From NCBI GenBank assembly GCA_030019325.1, contig JASEFB010000002.1, positions 1 through 31,812 on the forward strand: DNA of 31,812 nt, written 5' to 3'. The first letter of the stretch is position 1, and each line of letters starts with the position of its first letter. The DNA comes from an archaeon (GTDB lineage Archaea > Halobacteriota > Syntropharchaeia > Alkanophagales > Methanospirareceae). The notes below the pieces were generated by a model. That model had not been told where the DNA came from and made no database searches. It saw only the letters and a program-made list of their open reading frames with translations. This document shows positions 16,273 through 23,367 of this stretch, piece by piece. Made by a program: the position numbers and the translations under genes.

Positions 16273-16413
16273 TTTTTTATCTTATTATGTAAGTATAAAT
16301 TATCAAAAGATAATCTTTTTGTGTTACATTTGGAAACAGATAACATACGCGGTGAATCATTACTCCCCCATCGCGATATAAAACGAGGGAGCAAATAAAG
16401 GAGGTGATAAAAA

Positions 16414-16539
16414 ATGGCTGAAATACCAGAATATGGGGTCACGGGGACTGAGTGCGCTGCTTGCCTCGCTTGCGTCGCTTGCGCTGGAACTCCAACACCG
16501 GATCTTGAGTTCTTTTTAGTGAGCCTCATATCCCTGTGA
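16414..16539 (+). CDS. RiPP precursor peptide, sactipeptide-like (thuricin H-type Cys spacing)
   Basis: A 41-residue peptide. The first 13 residues, MAEIPEYGVTGTE, would be a short leader; the core begins CAACLACVACAG and continues TPTPDLEFFLVSLISL. Cys at 14, 17, 20 and 23 are spaced CxxCxxCxxC, followed by 18 mostly hydrophobic residues. In the known sactipeptide thuricin H, four Cys with the same spacing form nested thioether links to alpha-carbons at every third residue of the C-terminal half, giving a hairpin of about 30 residues. By the same logic residues near 29, 32, 35 and 38 (or 28, 31, 34, 37) would be acceptors here. A near-perfect ribosome-binding site AAAGGAGGTGAT precedes the ATG, predicting strong translation. 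A radical SAM/SPASM maturase follows 88 bp downstream. Alternatives: ranthipeptide (linkage to beta or gamma carbons) or another Cys-rich RiPP. Confidence 0.8.
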   Translation: MAEIPEYGVTGTECAACLACVACAGTPTPDLEFFLVSLISL

Positions 16540-16551
16540 TGGTACATAAGA

Positions 16552-16613
16552 TGGAGCAAAGACTAAACTTAAACAGCGAATCTGCTCCACCTTTCCTTTT
16601 TTCCTTTTTATTC
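16552..16613 (+). terminator. Attenuator-like hairpin between precursor and maturase
   Basis: TGGAGCA (16552-16558) pairs with TGCTCCA (16583-16589) across a 24-base loop, followed at once by a pyrimidine tract rich in T (16590-16613). A partial terminator here would yield more precursor than maturase mRNA, a common arrangement in RiPP operons. Termination efficiency is not known; archaeal terminators need mainly the T tract. Confidence 0.55.
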
Positions 16614-16627
16614 AAGGGGGTTAAAAT

Positions 16628-17983
16628 ATGATAAGCAATGGTGACTATCCGGTACTGGATGTTGTGAAGATCCACTTGACACCGAGGGGGGGATATATTT
16701 TCAAAAAGATTGATCCTCTCAAAATGCGTAAAGAATTGGTTTTTAGGCACAATATGACCACCCTTAATACATCGGCCTGTAAACTTTTGGTACTATGCAA
16801 TGGAGAGAGAAAGGTTGAAGAGATCGTCAAATTTGTATGTGAAAGCGAAAATGACAATTCTCAAACCTTTATCAAAGGCATATATCTTTTTCTGGAAGAA
16901 GCTAAAAGAAGAAATCACATAAGGATCAGCGATAAGCCAGAGCCAGCAAAGACGTCAACCACAGGGAGCATTGATATATTCTATCCAATTCACATATCCC
17001 TTGAGCTTACTACTAGGTGCAATATGATATGCAAGCACTGTTACAGGAATGCGGGTTATGGTGGCAGGGATTGGGATACGCAATCCCTGAAACGCATTCT
17101 TCTCAAGTTCAAATCCAAAGGGCTTCGCTTCTTAGAGATAACTGGAGGTGAACCAACAGTTCATCCAGACTTTTTGAACATAATAGATTTTTGCTCAAAA
17201 CAATTTGATTTAATTGGTATACTTACAAATGGTTATCTGATGGATGAGAGCATGGTGAATAAACTATCCAATTATAAGGACAAATTAATGGTAAGCGTAA
17301 GCTTGGACGGGTCCACTGTCGAAAAACATGAATCCTTCAGGGGAGTGAGATCTTTTTATAGAGTTACAAGGACCGTAAAGCTCCTATCAGGCAGTGGAAT
17401 CCTCGTGAGAACCAGTATGTCTGTAACTCCTGAAAATTTTGATGACATAGAAAGTACTCTTCTTTTGGCAAAGAAACTGGGGGCAGACATTTTTGGCTAT
17501 TCCCCAGCAATCTCGATTGGACGTGGAAAAGATGCATTTAAAGTTGATGAAGTAACGCCGGAGAAGTTCAGAGAAATGGTGGAGACGGAAGATTATATAC
17601 AGCGAACTTACGCTGATTTTCTACAGTTGGTTCCAGAAAACTATCTGAAGGATCTGTTCAAAGAGCAATTGAACTGTGGAGCTGGGTATAAGAATATAGC
17701 TTTAGACCCCGATGGAAACGTAAGAGCCTGTGTTATGTGGCCAACTTCTCTGATAATTGGTAACGTGATTGAAGAGCCTCTGGAAAAGGTCTTTTCCAAT
17801 CAACAGGTGAATTATCTATCGAAACTTATACCTCCCAATGATGAGACCTGTGGAGAATGCGCGAGAAGGCTCTACTGCAGACATTGTAACGCCAGAGGGC
17901 TGTATTCTTATTTGGAAGGTCACGAATGCAATTGGGCAACAAGGAATAGCATAGAAAAGAACTTAAATTTCAAAGGTGATTAG
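16628..17983 (+). CDS. Radical SAM/SPASM peptide maturase with N-terminal PqqD/RRE-like domain
   Basis: A 451-residue enzyme. Residues about 10-100 look like a PqqD/RiPP recognition element: a beta-rich start (LTPRGGYIFKK), then TTLNTSACKLLVLCNGERKV and EEIVKFVCE helices. The radical SAM core carries CNMICKHCYR, with the cluster Cys at 131, 135 and 138, then EITGGEPTVHPDF and ILTNGYLMDE. The C-terminal SPASM domain has the full set: Cys350-X12-Gly-X4-Cys368, then Cys408, 411, 417 and 420 (CGECARRLYCRHC) and Cys434, enough for two auxiliary 4Fe-4S clusters. Such enzymes form thioether or related cross-links in Cys-rich peptides, and the precursor lies just upstream. The ribosome-binding site AAGGGGG precedes ATG 16628. 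Five bases separate it from the next ABC gene, so it is co-transcribed with the exporters. The exact bond formed is inferred. Confidence 0.88.
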   Translation: MISNGDYPVLDVVKIHLTPRGGYIFKKIDPLKMRKELVFRHNMTTLNTSACKLLVLCNGERKVEEIVKFVCESENDNSQTFIKGIYLFLEEAKRRNHIRISDKPEPAKTSTTGSIDIFYPIHISLELTTRCNMICKHCYRNAGYGGRDWDTQSLKRILLKFKSKGLRFLEITGGEPTVHPDFLNIIDFCSKQFDLIGILTNGYLMDESMVNKLSNYKDKLMVSVSLDGSTVEKHESFRGVRSFYRVTRTVKLLSGSGILVRTSMSVTPENFDDIESTLLLAKKLGADIFGYSPAISIGRGKDAFKVDEVTPEKFREMVETEDYIQRTYADFLQLVPENYLKDLFKEQLNCGAGYKNIALDPDGNVRACVMWPTSLIIGNVIEEPLEKVFSNQQVNYLSKLIPPNDETCGECARRLYCRHCNARGLYSYLEGHECNWATRNSIEKNLNFKGD

Positions 17984-17988
17984 GAAAA

Positions 17989-18885
17989 ATGAGCGTAGTT
18001 GAGGTTAAGGGACTTACAAAAAACTTCGGTAATATCTGTGCTGTCAAGGATCTCACCTTCCAGATAGAGAAGGGGGAGATCCTCGGCTATCTGGGTCCAA
18101 ATGGGGCTGGTAAGACAACAACGATAAGGCTTATCCTCGGTATACTGAAGCCTGATAGGGGGGAGGTCAGGTTGTGGGGAGATGGAGTGAGCAAGGAGAA
18201 ATTATCAAGAGTTGGAGCTCTGATGGAGCAGGATGGATTATATAACCGACTGAGCTGTGAAGAGAACCTTAGATACTGGGGGGAGATCTTCAGGATGAGC
18301 AGAAATCGTATCGAAGCGAGGATAGAGGAACTACTTGAGCATATGAACCTTTCTGAAAGGGCAAAAGAATCTGTAAAGAATCTATCAAAGGGGATGAGGA
18401 GGAAGCTTGCAATAGCAAGAGCGTTAATGCACGATCCGGAGCTCCTAGTCCTCGATGAGCCTGCGTCAGGTCTTGATCCAGAGGCGCAGGTTATGATAAG
18501 GGAGACTTTAGCAAAATTGGCAAAGGAGGGGAGGACAATTTTACTCTCATCACACAATCTCTCAGATGTAGAGAAGATAGCCTCAGTAATAGGAATAATA
18601 AATAAGGGAGAATTGAAATTTTTCGACAGAATGGAGAAGGTAAAAAAGATGGAGAGGGGGTTGGTGAGAATAAAGGTTGATGATATAGATAAGACCAGAA
18701 GAGCTATCAGAAATCTGGTAGAAAACATAGAGATCGAAAACGAATGGCTCACGGTAGCGATTAAGGAAGGCATAGACTTTTCAGATCTGATATCGATACT
18801 GACGAGCTCAGGGGTAAGGGTGGAAGATGTCATGAGGGAGGAGAAGTCTCTAGAAGATCTGTATCTTGAGGTGATAAATGGCTAA
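17989..18885 (+). CDS. ABC-2 type transporter ATPase
   Basis: A 298-residue ATPase with Walker A GPNGAGKTTT, Q-loop LMEQDGLYNRLSCEEN, signature LSKGMRRKLAIARA, Walker B LLVLDEPASGLDP and H-loop LLSSHN. After the nucleotide-binding domain a C-terminal region of about 80 residues (VRIKVDDIDKTRRAI and SGVRVEDVMREEKSLEDLYL) is typical of DrrA/CcmA-like ABC-2 ATPases. It overlaps the permease gene at 18878 by eight bases, so the two make one transporter. In RiPP clusters this type of pair commonly gives self-immunity by pumping peptide out of the membrane (LanFEG/SkfEF-like). Placement directly after the maturase supports such a role, but this is inference. Confidence 0.88.
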   Translation: MSVVEVKGLTKNFGNICAVKDLTFQIEKGEILGYLGPNGAGKTTTIRLILGILKPDRGEVRLWGDGVSKEKLSRVGALMEQDGLYNRLSCEENLRYWGEIFRMSRNRIEARIEELLEHMNLSERAKESVKNLSKGMRRKLAIARALMHDPELLVLDEPASGLDPEAQVMIRETLAKLAKEGRTILLSSHNLSDVEKIASVIGIINKGELKFFDRMEKVKKMERGLVRIKVDDIDKTRRAIRNLVENIEIENEWLTVAIKEGIDFSDLISILTSSGVRVEDVMREEKSLEDLYLEVING

Positions 18886-19573
18886 CTTAGCATTTGTCGT
18901 AGCAAAACACGAGCTCAGGAGCATCTTGAAGCTATGGATTCTCTTACTTGTAATGGTGTTTTTTGCGACAGCAGCGGGAGTCATCTTTGCTGAGAGCTTT
19001 TCAAGTGATCCTAATTCATTCCAAATTCTTCTTCCCTTTTTATCGCTAGCCCCAATGATATTCTTCCCTATAATCGTAATACCGTATCAGTTTACAATGG
19101 AAAAGAGTGAACGTTGCATAGAGAGCCTCTTCTCCACCCCTCTTACTGCTAAGGATGTGTGTGCGGGGAAGGTGATAGCCTCTACCCTTCTTGCTTATAT
19201 AACTTCACTCATTATGTCCTTGGTCATGATAATAAGTATCTATTTGAGATATGATTCGTTAATCCCTCTCCCGCTTTCCACCTTAACTATCATTTTGGTG
19301 ATAAACCCGATAACAGGTGGTTCTCTCATAGGAATTTTCGGCATAATCCAGCTTATAAATCCCTCCGAGATCATCGGGAGACTTGTTTTGTTTGCCCTTT
19401 TCTTTGGCTATTGCTATGGTCTTACACATTTTGTAAAGCTCCTGTCCAATTTTTCTATTCCTCCGCAGTACATGCTTTTAGCAAGTACTTCAATAATGGC
19501 TATGGCTTTAAGCTTCATTGCCCTATCATTGGCGAAACTTTTGACTGAGGAGAGAGTGGTCAAGAGTGAATGA
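18878..19573 (+). CDS. ABC-2 type transporter permease
   Basis: A 231-residue integral membrane protein with about six hydrophobic segments: near 18-38, 51-70, 98-120, 130-155, 168-188 and 200-222. It has the cytosolic FTMEKSERCIESLFSTPLTAKDVCAGKV segment (read in pieces), which is the E-K-E-R-x-x-x-x-x-x-L-S-T-P motif region of ABC-2 permeases that contacts the ATPase. The start ATG 18878 lies inside the end of the ATPase gene, indicating translational coupling. It is the membrane partner of 17989-18885 and probably exports, or protects against, the cluster's peptide. Compared with common ABC-2 permeases it is on the short side, but complete. Confidence 0.85.
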   Translation: MANLAFVVAKHELRSILKLWILLLVMVFFATAAGVIFAESFSSDPNSFQILLPFLSLAPMIFFPIIVIPYQFTMEKSERCIESLFSTPLTAKDVCAGKVIASTLLAYITSLIMSLVMIISIYLRYDSLIPLPLSTLTIILVINPITGGSLIGIFGIIQLINPSEIIGRLVLFALFFGYCYGLTHFVKLLSNFSIPPQYMLLASTSIMAMALSFIALSLAKLLTEERVVKSE

Positions 19574-19591
19574 TTGGAGGTGGTGAATAAG

Positions 19592-19831
19592 ATGAATGAA
19601 AAAAGCGAAGAATGGTCCTACTGGAAATCGGTCCCAGCTGTCATATTGGGTACTTTCGTATCTGCCTGCGTCATAGGCAGCCATATTGACCAAGGATGGC
19701 TCGGTTATCTTATAGGCTCCATAATCGGCTTTGCAGTTGTCAATGCTTACGTTGTGATCAAGTACAAAGTCCTGAAATTTCCTTGCAGAACAGGACCTAT
19801 ATGGGAAAGGTATGGAAAAAGGGAAAGATGA
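19592..19831 (+). CDS. Small membrane protein, candidate immunity protein
   Basis: ATG 19592 follows GGAGGTGGTGA; an upstream TTG at 19574 overlaps that signal and is less likely. The 79-residue product has a charged N-terminus (NEKSEEWSYWK), two hydrophobic segments (SVPAVILGTFVSACVIGSHI and LGYLIGSIIGFAVVNAYVVI) and a basic tail (ERYGKRER). It overlaps the next ABC exporter by 20 bases. I recognise no family. Small two-helix membrane proteins next to bacteriocin genes are often immunity proteins, and the position between two ABC transporters fits, but it could equally be a transporter subunit. Confidence 0.7.
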   Translation: MNEKSEEWSYWKSVPAVILGTFVSACVIGSHIDQGWLGYLIGSIIGFAVVNAYVVIKYKVLKFPCRTGPIWERYGKRER

Positions 19832-21482
19832 CAGAGGAAACGCCGGAGTGTCGGTGGTATTCTCTGCCATAGACCCTCTTAGGCCTTACCTCACCAGGTA
19901 TAAGGGCAGGCTACTCTTGGGGATCCTGCTCCTCACCTCTTTGTTTTTCCTGGCCCTCCCAGGTCCGATACTGAACCAGAGAGCCATAGATGATGCCATC
20001 CTCAAGCAGGATTTGGGCCTCCTGATCTACTTCGCAATCTTGATCCTACTGCTCCAGATAGGGACTAGGGTCGTAGACTTCATTGCTAATCGGATCTTTA
20101 TCTTGATCTCTCAGAATGCCGTATACGAGCTTAAGCGTGACCTATTTTCAAGGGTGTTAAGGCTACCAGTTCCCTATCTTATGGAAAAGGAGAGCGGTTA
20201 TCTGCTCTCGAGGATAAACGAGGTGAACCAAGTTGGCGCCTTCTTCTCGAACTCCGTAGCGCAGATACTGGTTTCGATATTCGAGTTCGCGGGCATTCTA
20301 GCTATATTGCTCTACATGAACTGGTATCTAACGCTCATCTGCCTCACCCCCCTTCCCATTCTCTTCATCCTGTCGAGGAGGTGGTCAACAGGGGTCATGC
20401 AACGATCCAGGGAGCTAATGGAGGCGGGAGCTGGCCTGACCGGAAAGCTTGACGAGAGCCTTTCTGGTATACTGGAGGTAAAAGCTCTGGCTGGAGAGCG
20501 AAGGGAGGAGGAGGAGACGAGCGAGAAGATGACCACCTACCTCAAAAAATCGATATCCCAATCCATCTATCTCTTGACGGGTAGGGAGATGATGATGTCC
20601 TTGGGGATGATAGGTGGGATCATAATCTTACTTGCTGGAGGATATGGGATAATAGTCGGCCAATTCACCATAGGGGGCTTCGTCGCCTTCAACGGCTACG
20701 TGGGGAGGCTCTATGCTCCGGCAATCACCCTTGCAACTACGGGACTGATCCTCCAACCTTCCTTTGCAGCACTGAGAAGAGTAAAGGAGCTCTTCGACCT
20801 CACCGAGGAGGACAAAGGCGATATAGAACTTGAGAGAATAAAAGGCGAGATAGAGTTCAGGGATGTCCACTTCTCCTATGAGGACAAAATGGTGCTGAAT
20901 GGGATCTCTTTAAAGATAAAACCGGGGGAGAAGCTAGCCATAATTGGACCAAACGGCTCCGGGAAGACCACCATGATGAAGCTCCTGCTGGGCTTCTTCG
21001 ATCCTGATGGGGGAAAAATACTCATAGATGGTCAGGAGCTTAGTCGGATAAGGAGATCATCGCTCCGGGAAAAGGTGGGGATAGTCAGCCAGAGCATCTT
21101 CCTATTCAACACGACATTGGAGAACAACATAACGTATTGCAGACCAGATGCTACCGGAGAGGAGGTGAGAAAGGCTATGGAACTTAGTGGCGCTTCCTCC
21201 TTCATCGATTTCCTCCCTTTAAAGGAAAAGACTCCAATAGGGAGTAGAGGGATTAAGCTCTCAGGTGGCCAGATACAGATGATAGGCATAGCTAGGATCC
21301 TTTTAAAGAACCCTGATGTTCTCATATTTGATGAGGCTAATGCGCACCTGGACGAAAGTTCTAAGGAGCTCATCAAGAGGACGATAAGGAATGAAAAAAG
21401 GACCTGCATAATAGTCTCTCATCAGCGGGACTTCGTAGACGTAGTGGATAGGGTATTCCAGATGCCTACAGGAATCCAATAA
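19812..21482 (+). CDS. Full-length ABC exporter (membrane domain plus ATPase), probable peptide exporter
   Basis: A 556-residue type IV (MsbA/McjD-like) ABC exporter half-transporter. The membrane domain (about 20-310) has six helices, beginning RLLLGILLLTSLFFLALPGP; the coupling region FSRVLRLPVPYLMEKESGYL (in pieces) is characteristic. The ATPase domain has Walker A GPNGSGKTT, Q-loop VSQSIFLFNTTLENN, signature LSGGQIQMIGIARI, Walker B DVLIFDEANAHLD and H-loop SHQ. There is no N-terminal C39 peptidase, so leader cleavage must come from elsewhere. It is last in the RiPP operon and probably exports the mature peptide as a homodimer. The DNA looks somewhat richer in G/C than the neighbouring genes, so this gene may have a separate history. 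Confidence 0.9.
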   Translation: MEKGKDDRGNAGVSVVFSAIDPLRPYLTRYKGRLLLGILLLTSLFFLALPGPILNQRAIDDAILKQDLGLLIYFAILILLLQIGTRVVDFIANRIFILISQNAVYELKRDLFSRVLRLPVPYLMEKESGYLLSRINEVNQVGAFFSNSVAQILVSIFEFAGILAILLYMNWYLTLICLTPLPILFILSRRWSTGVMQRSRELMEAGAGLTGKLDESLSGILEVKALAGERREEEETSEKMTTYLKKSISQSIYLLTGREMMMSLGMIGGIIILLAGGYGIIVGQFTIGGFVAFNGYVGRLYAPAITLATTGLILQPSFAALRRVKELFDLTEEDKGDIELERIKGEIEFRDVHFSYEDKMVLNGISLKIKPGEKLAIIGPNGSGKTTMMKLLLGFFDPDGGKILIDGQELSRIRRSSLREKVGIVSQSIFLFNTTLENNITYCRPDATGEEVRKAMELSGASSFIDFLPLKEKTPIGSRGIKLSGGQIQMIGIARILLKNPDVLIFDEANAHLDESSKELIKRTIRNEKRTCIIVSHQRDFVDVVDRVFQMPTGIQ

Positions 21483-21536
21483 GGTCTTTTCGTAAAGGAG
21501 AGTTAATATCATCCCTCCTAGCTCGTGGCGCCTTTC

Positions 21537-22094
21537 TCAAGGCTTTTTCGAAAAATTGGATACTTGAAGTAAATTCCAGATATATCTTTTTCCGGGAATA
21601 TCAAACTCTCTTGTTGGTTCATCCAGGATTAGAACCTTTGGGTTATGAAGCAGAACTCTTGCTATTTCTGCCCTTCTCATCATTCCACCAGAGAAAGTCT
21701 TCATTGGGTCGTATCTTCTTTCATACAAATCCATCATCTGCAAAAGCTCTTTTGTTCTTTCCTTTATAAGTGAATTATCCATTCCATGAATCGCCCCAAA
21801 AAACTCTAAGTATTCGAGAGGAGTCCAATCAGGCTGAGTAACACCTGACTCTTCCGTAACAACACCGATTATCTTTCTTATCTCTACTCTATCTTTGACA
21901 ATATCATGACCATATACAGATGCCTTTCCAGATGTTGGGGCTAAGATCGTTGCAAGCATTCGTACTGTTGTTGTCTTTCCAGCTCCGTTTAATCCTAAAA
22001 GGCCAAATGTTATACCTTCCGCTATCTCAAAATTCAAGCTATCTACTACCTTATTTCCATTATACACCTTTGTAAGGTTTTCTGTTTTTATCAT
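21537..22094 (-). pseudogene. ABC-2 ATPase, C-terminally truncated
   Basis: The frame opens at 22187, but ATG 22094 follows AAAGGTGA and gives MIKTENLTKVYNG, the usual start. About 185 residues include Walker A GLNGAGKTTT, Q-loop VVTEESGVTQPDWTPLEYLE, a signature-like FSGGMMRRAEIARV and Walker B VLILDEPTREFDIPGKR. It ends a few residues later (NLLQVSNFSKKP), losing the D- and H-loop region and the C-terminal domain that should include the switch His. It is therefore probably inactive. It lies downstream of the intact ArsR-type gene in the same direction, so the regulator once controlled it. It converges on the RiPP exporter 54 bp away, and a permease partner is absent. Confidence 0.75.
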
Positions 22095-22219
22095 TTTCTT
22101 CACCTTTCTGGTTACCTCCTTTGCTTCTTTTTCGGTGGAACAGCATATAAAAGAGAGGCGGAACGGGTGTTCCAGAAAATGGAACAAGCTAATTTAGCCT
22201 TTTACCACTGCTTTTTGCT

Positions 22220-22531
22220 TCATCTTCTTTCATCATTTTCCATTTCCAACATCTCTTTTATCTTTTTTCCGTTTAGGCAAAGTTCAAAGTCACACAGCTC
22301 GTAATACTTCCTCGCTCTATTCCCTTTCCCAAGTTCTGTCTTCCCCTTCAATATCCCCATCTCTTCGAGTTTCCGAAGATGAAGATATAGGAGCGGTCTG
22401 GATATCTCTAACTCCCGAGCTAACTCTGAAGTGTATTTCCTCTTCTCTGACAGCGCCGCGATTATGCGAAGTCTGTGTTTATTGCTCAGTGTTCCGCAGA
22501 GGTCAATTATTTCATCGAGGGTTTTTGTCAT
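22220..22531 (-). CDS. ArsR-family winged-helix transcriptional regulator
   Basis: A 103-residue regulator. ATG 22531 is taken because the truncated copy at 16253 starts at the same residue and has ATA where this copy has a second ATG just upstream. The sequence has the ArsR helix-turn-helix: NKHRLRIIAALSEKRKYTSE, LARELEISRPLLYLHLRKLE, MGILKGKTELGKGNRARKYY (the wing). No CxC metal site is seen, so it is not a classical metal sensor; the single Cys in DLCGTL and the Cys in YELCDFELCLNG are possible redox or ligand sites. It lies between the truncated ABC ATPase (same strand) and the divergent MacB-like operon, with palindrome TTACATATGTAA just upstream, and probably represses its own and the divergent transcript. 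Confidence 0.85.
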   Translation of the reverse strand: MTKTLDEIIDLCGTLSNKHRLRIIAALSEKRKYTSELARELEISRPLLYLHLRKLEEMGILKGKTELGKGNRARKYYELCDFELCLNGKKIKEMLEMENDERR

Positions 22532-22538
22532 CATTCTC

Positions 22539-22550
22539 TTACATATGTAA
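22539..22550. promoter_or_regulatory. Candidate operator of the ArsR-type regulator
   Basis: Perfect palindrome TTACATATGTAA centred about 14 bp before the regulator's ATG, identical to the copy at 16261-16272. A further palindrome GAGCGTAAACGCTC (about 22568-22581) follows in this copy only; the counterpart at the RiPP promoter is not conserved there. Confidence 0.5.
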
Positions 22551-22680
22551 CCTTTTATTTTCTCATGTGAGCGTAAACGCTCAAAAGATAAGTTTTTTAT
22601 ATAGTATAGCACATTGTATAGTAATAAACTTTAATAGGTACTATGTATATAAAAAGAAATATAAATTTGGAGGAGAGAGC

Positions 22681-23367
22681 ATGAAAACCGTCGAGGTGAG
22701 AACCATTGAAAAGATGTATAAACTCGGGAAGATCGGAGTCCCGGTGTTAAGAGGAGTAAGTCTTTCGATAGAACAAGGGGAGTTCGTCTCGATAATGGGA
22801 CCGTCGGGCTCTGGAAAGTCCACATTGATGTACATAATCGGGTGTTTAGATAGACCAACGAGAGGGGAGATTTACATAAAAGAGAAGAAAGTAAGCGATT
22901 TATCAGATAGAGCGCTTGCGCATCTAAGGGGAAGGGAGATAGGATTTGTCTTTCAGACTTTCAACTTGATACCAAGATCGAGCGCGCAAAAGAACGTCGA
23001 ACTTCCGATGACGTATCAAAATATTTCAAGAAGGGCAAGAAAGCGAAAAGCAGAAGCACTCCTTGAAAAAGTTGGACTTGGAGATAGATTACGTCATAGA
23101 CCGAACGAATTGTCTGGTGGGGAATGTCAGCGTGTGGCAATTGCACGAGCACTTGTTAACGACCCAATCATACTTTTAGCAGATGAACCAACCGGGAATC
23201 TCGACAGTAAAGCAGGAGAGGAGATAATGGAACTATTCGAGGAATTGAACGAGGATGGAAAGACGATCGTCGTGGTTACGCACGATCAAGACATCGCGAG
23301 GCGTACGCAGAAGATTATAAGGTTGAAGGATGGAAAGATTACAGGAGGTGATATAATTGGAAATTAG
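22681..23367 (+). CDS. MacB/LolD-type ABC transporter ATPase
   Basis: The frame opens at 22489, but ATG 22681 with TTGGAGGAGAG just before it is the proper start, giving 228 residues. It has the MacB/LolD-type ATPase features: VRTIEKMYKLGKIGVPVLRG, Walker A GPSGSGKST, Q-loop FVFQTFNLIPRSSAQKNVEL, signature LSGGECQRVAIARA, Walker B ILLADEPTGNLDS and H-loop VVVTHDQDIA. It energises the FtsX-like permease at 24629-25840. It is the first gene of an operon with 10-base or shorter spacing, divergent from the ArsR-type regulator; a TATATAAAA element lies at about 22645-22653. Confidence 0.93.
   Translation: MKTVEVRTIEKMYKLGKIGVPVLRGVSLSIEQGEFVSIMGPSGSGKSTLMYIIGCLDRPTRGEIYIKEKKVSDLSDRALAHLRGREIGFVFQTFNLIPRSSAQKNVELPMTYQNISRRARKRKAEALLEKVGLGDRLRHRPNELSGGECQRVAIARALVNDPIILLADEPTGNLDSKAGEEIMELFEELNEDGKTIVVVTHDQDIARRTQKIIRLKDGKITGGDIIGN

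Noticed and set aside
16363..16395. CTCCC/GGGAG pairing before the precursor as a riboswitch
   Set aside because: A five-base stem is too weak to name a riboswitch; at most a minor leader hairpin.
16167..16559. Minus-strand open frame of 130 codons across the RiPP precursor
   Set aside because: Only its end matches the truncated ArsR regulator; the rest is antisense to the precursor, which has its own strong ribosome-binding site.
18087..18833. Long minus-strand frame of 248 codons inside the ABC ATPase
   Set aside because: A shadow rich in Ser and Ile with no recognisable domain, opposite a complete ATPase with all motifs.
22489..22680. Extended N-terminus of the MacB-like ATPase
   Set aside because: The extension crosses the divergent regulator and promoter; ATG 22681 has a strong ribosome-binding site and gives the normal family start.
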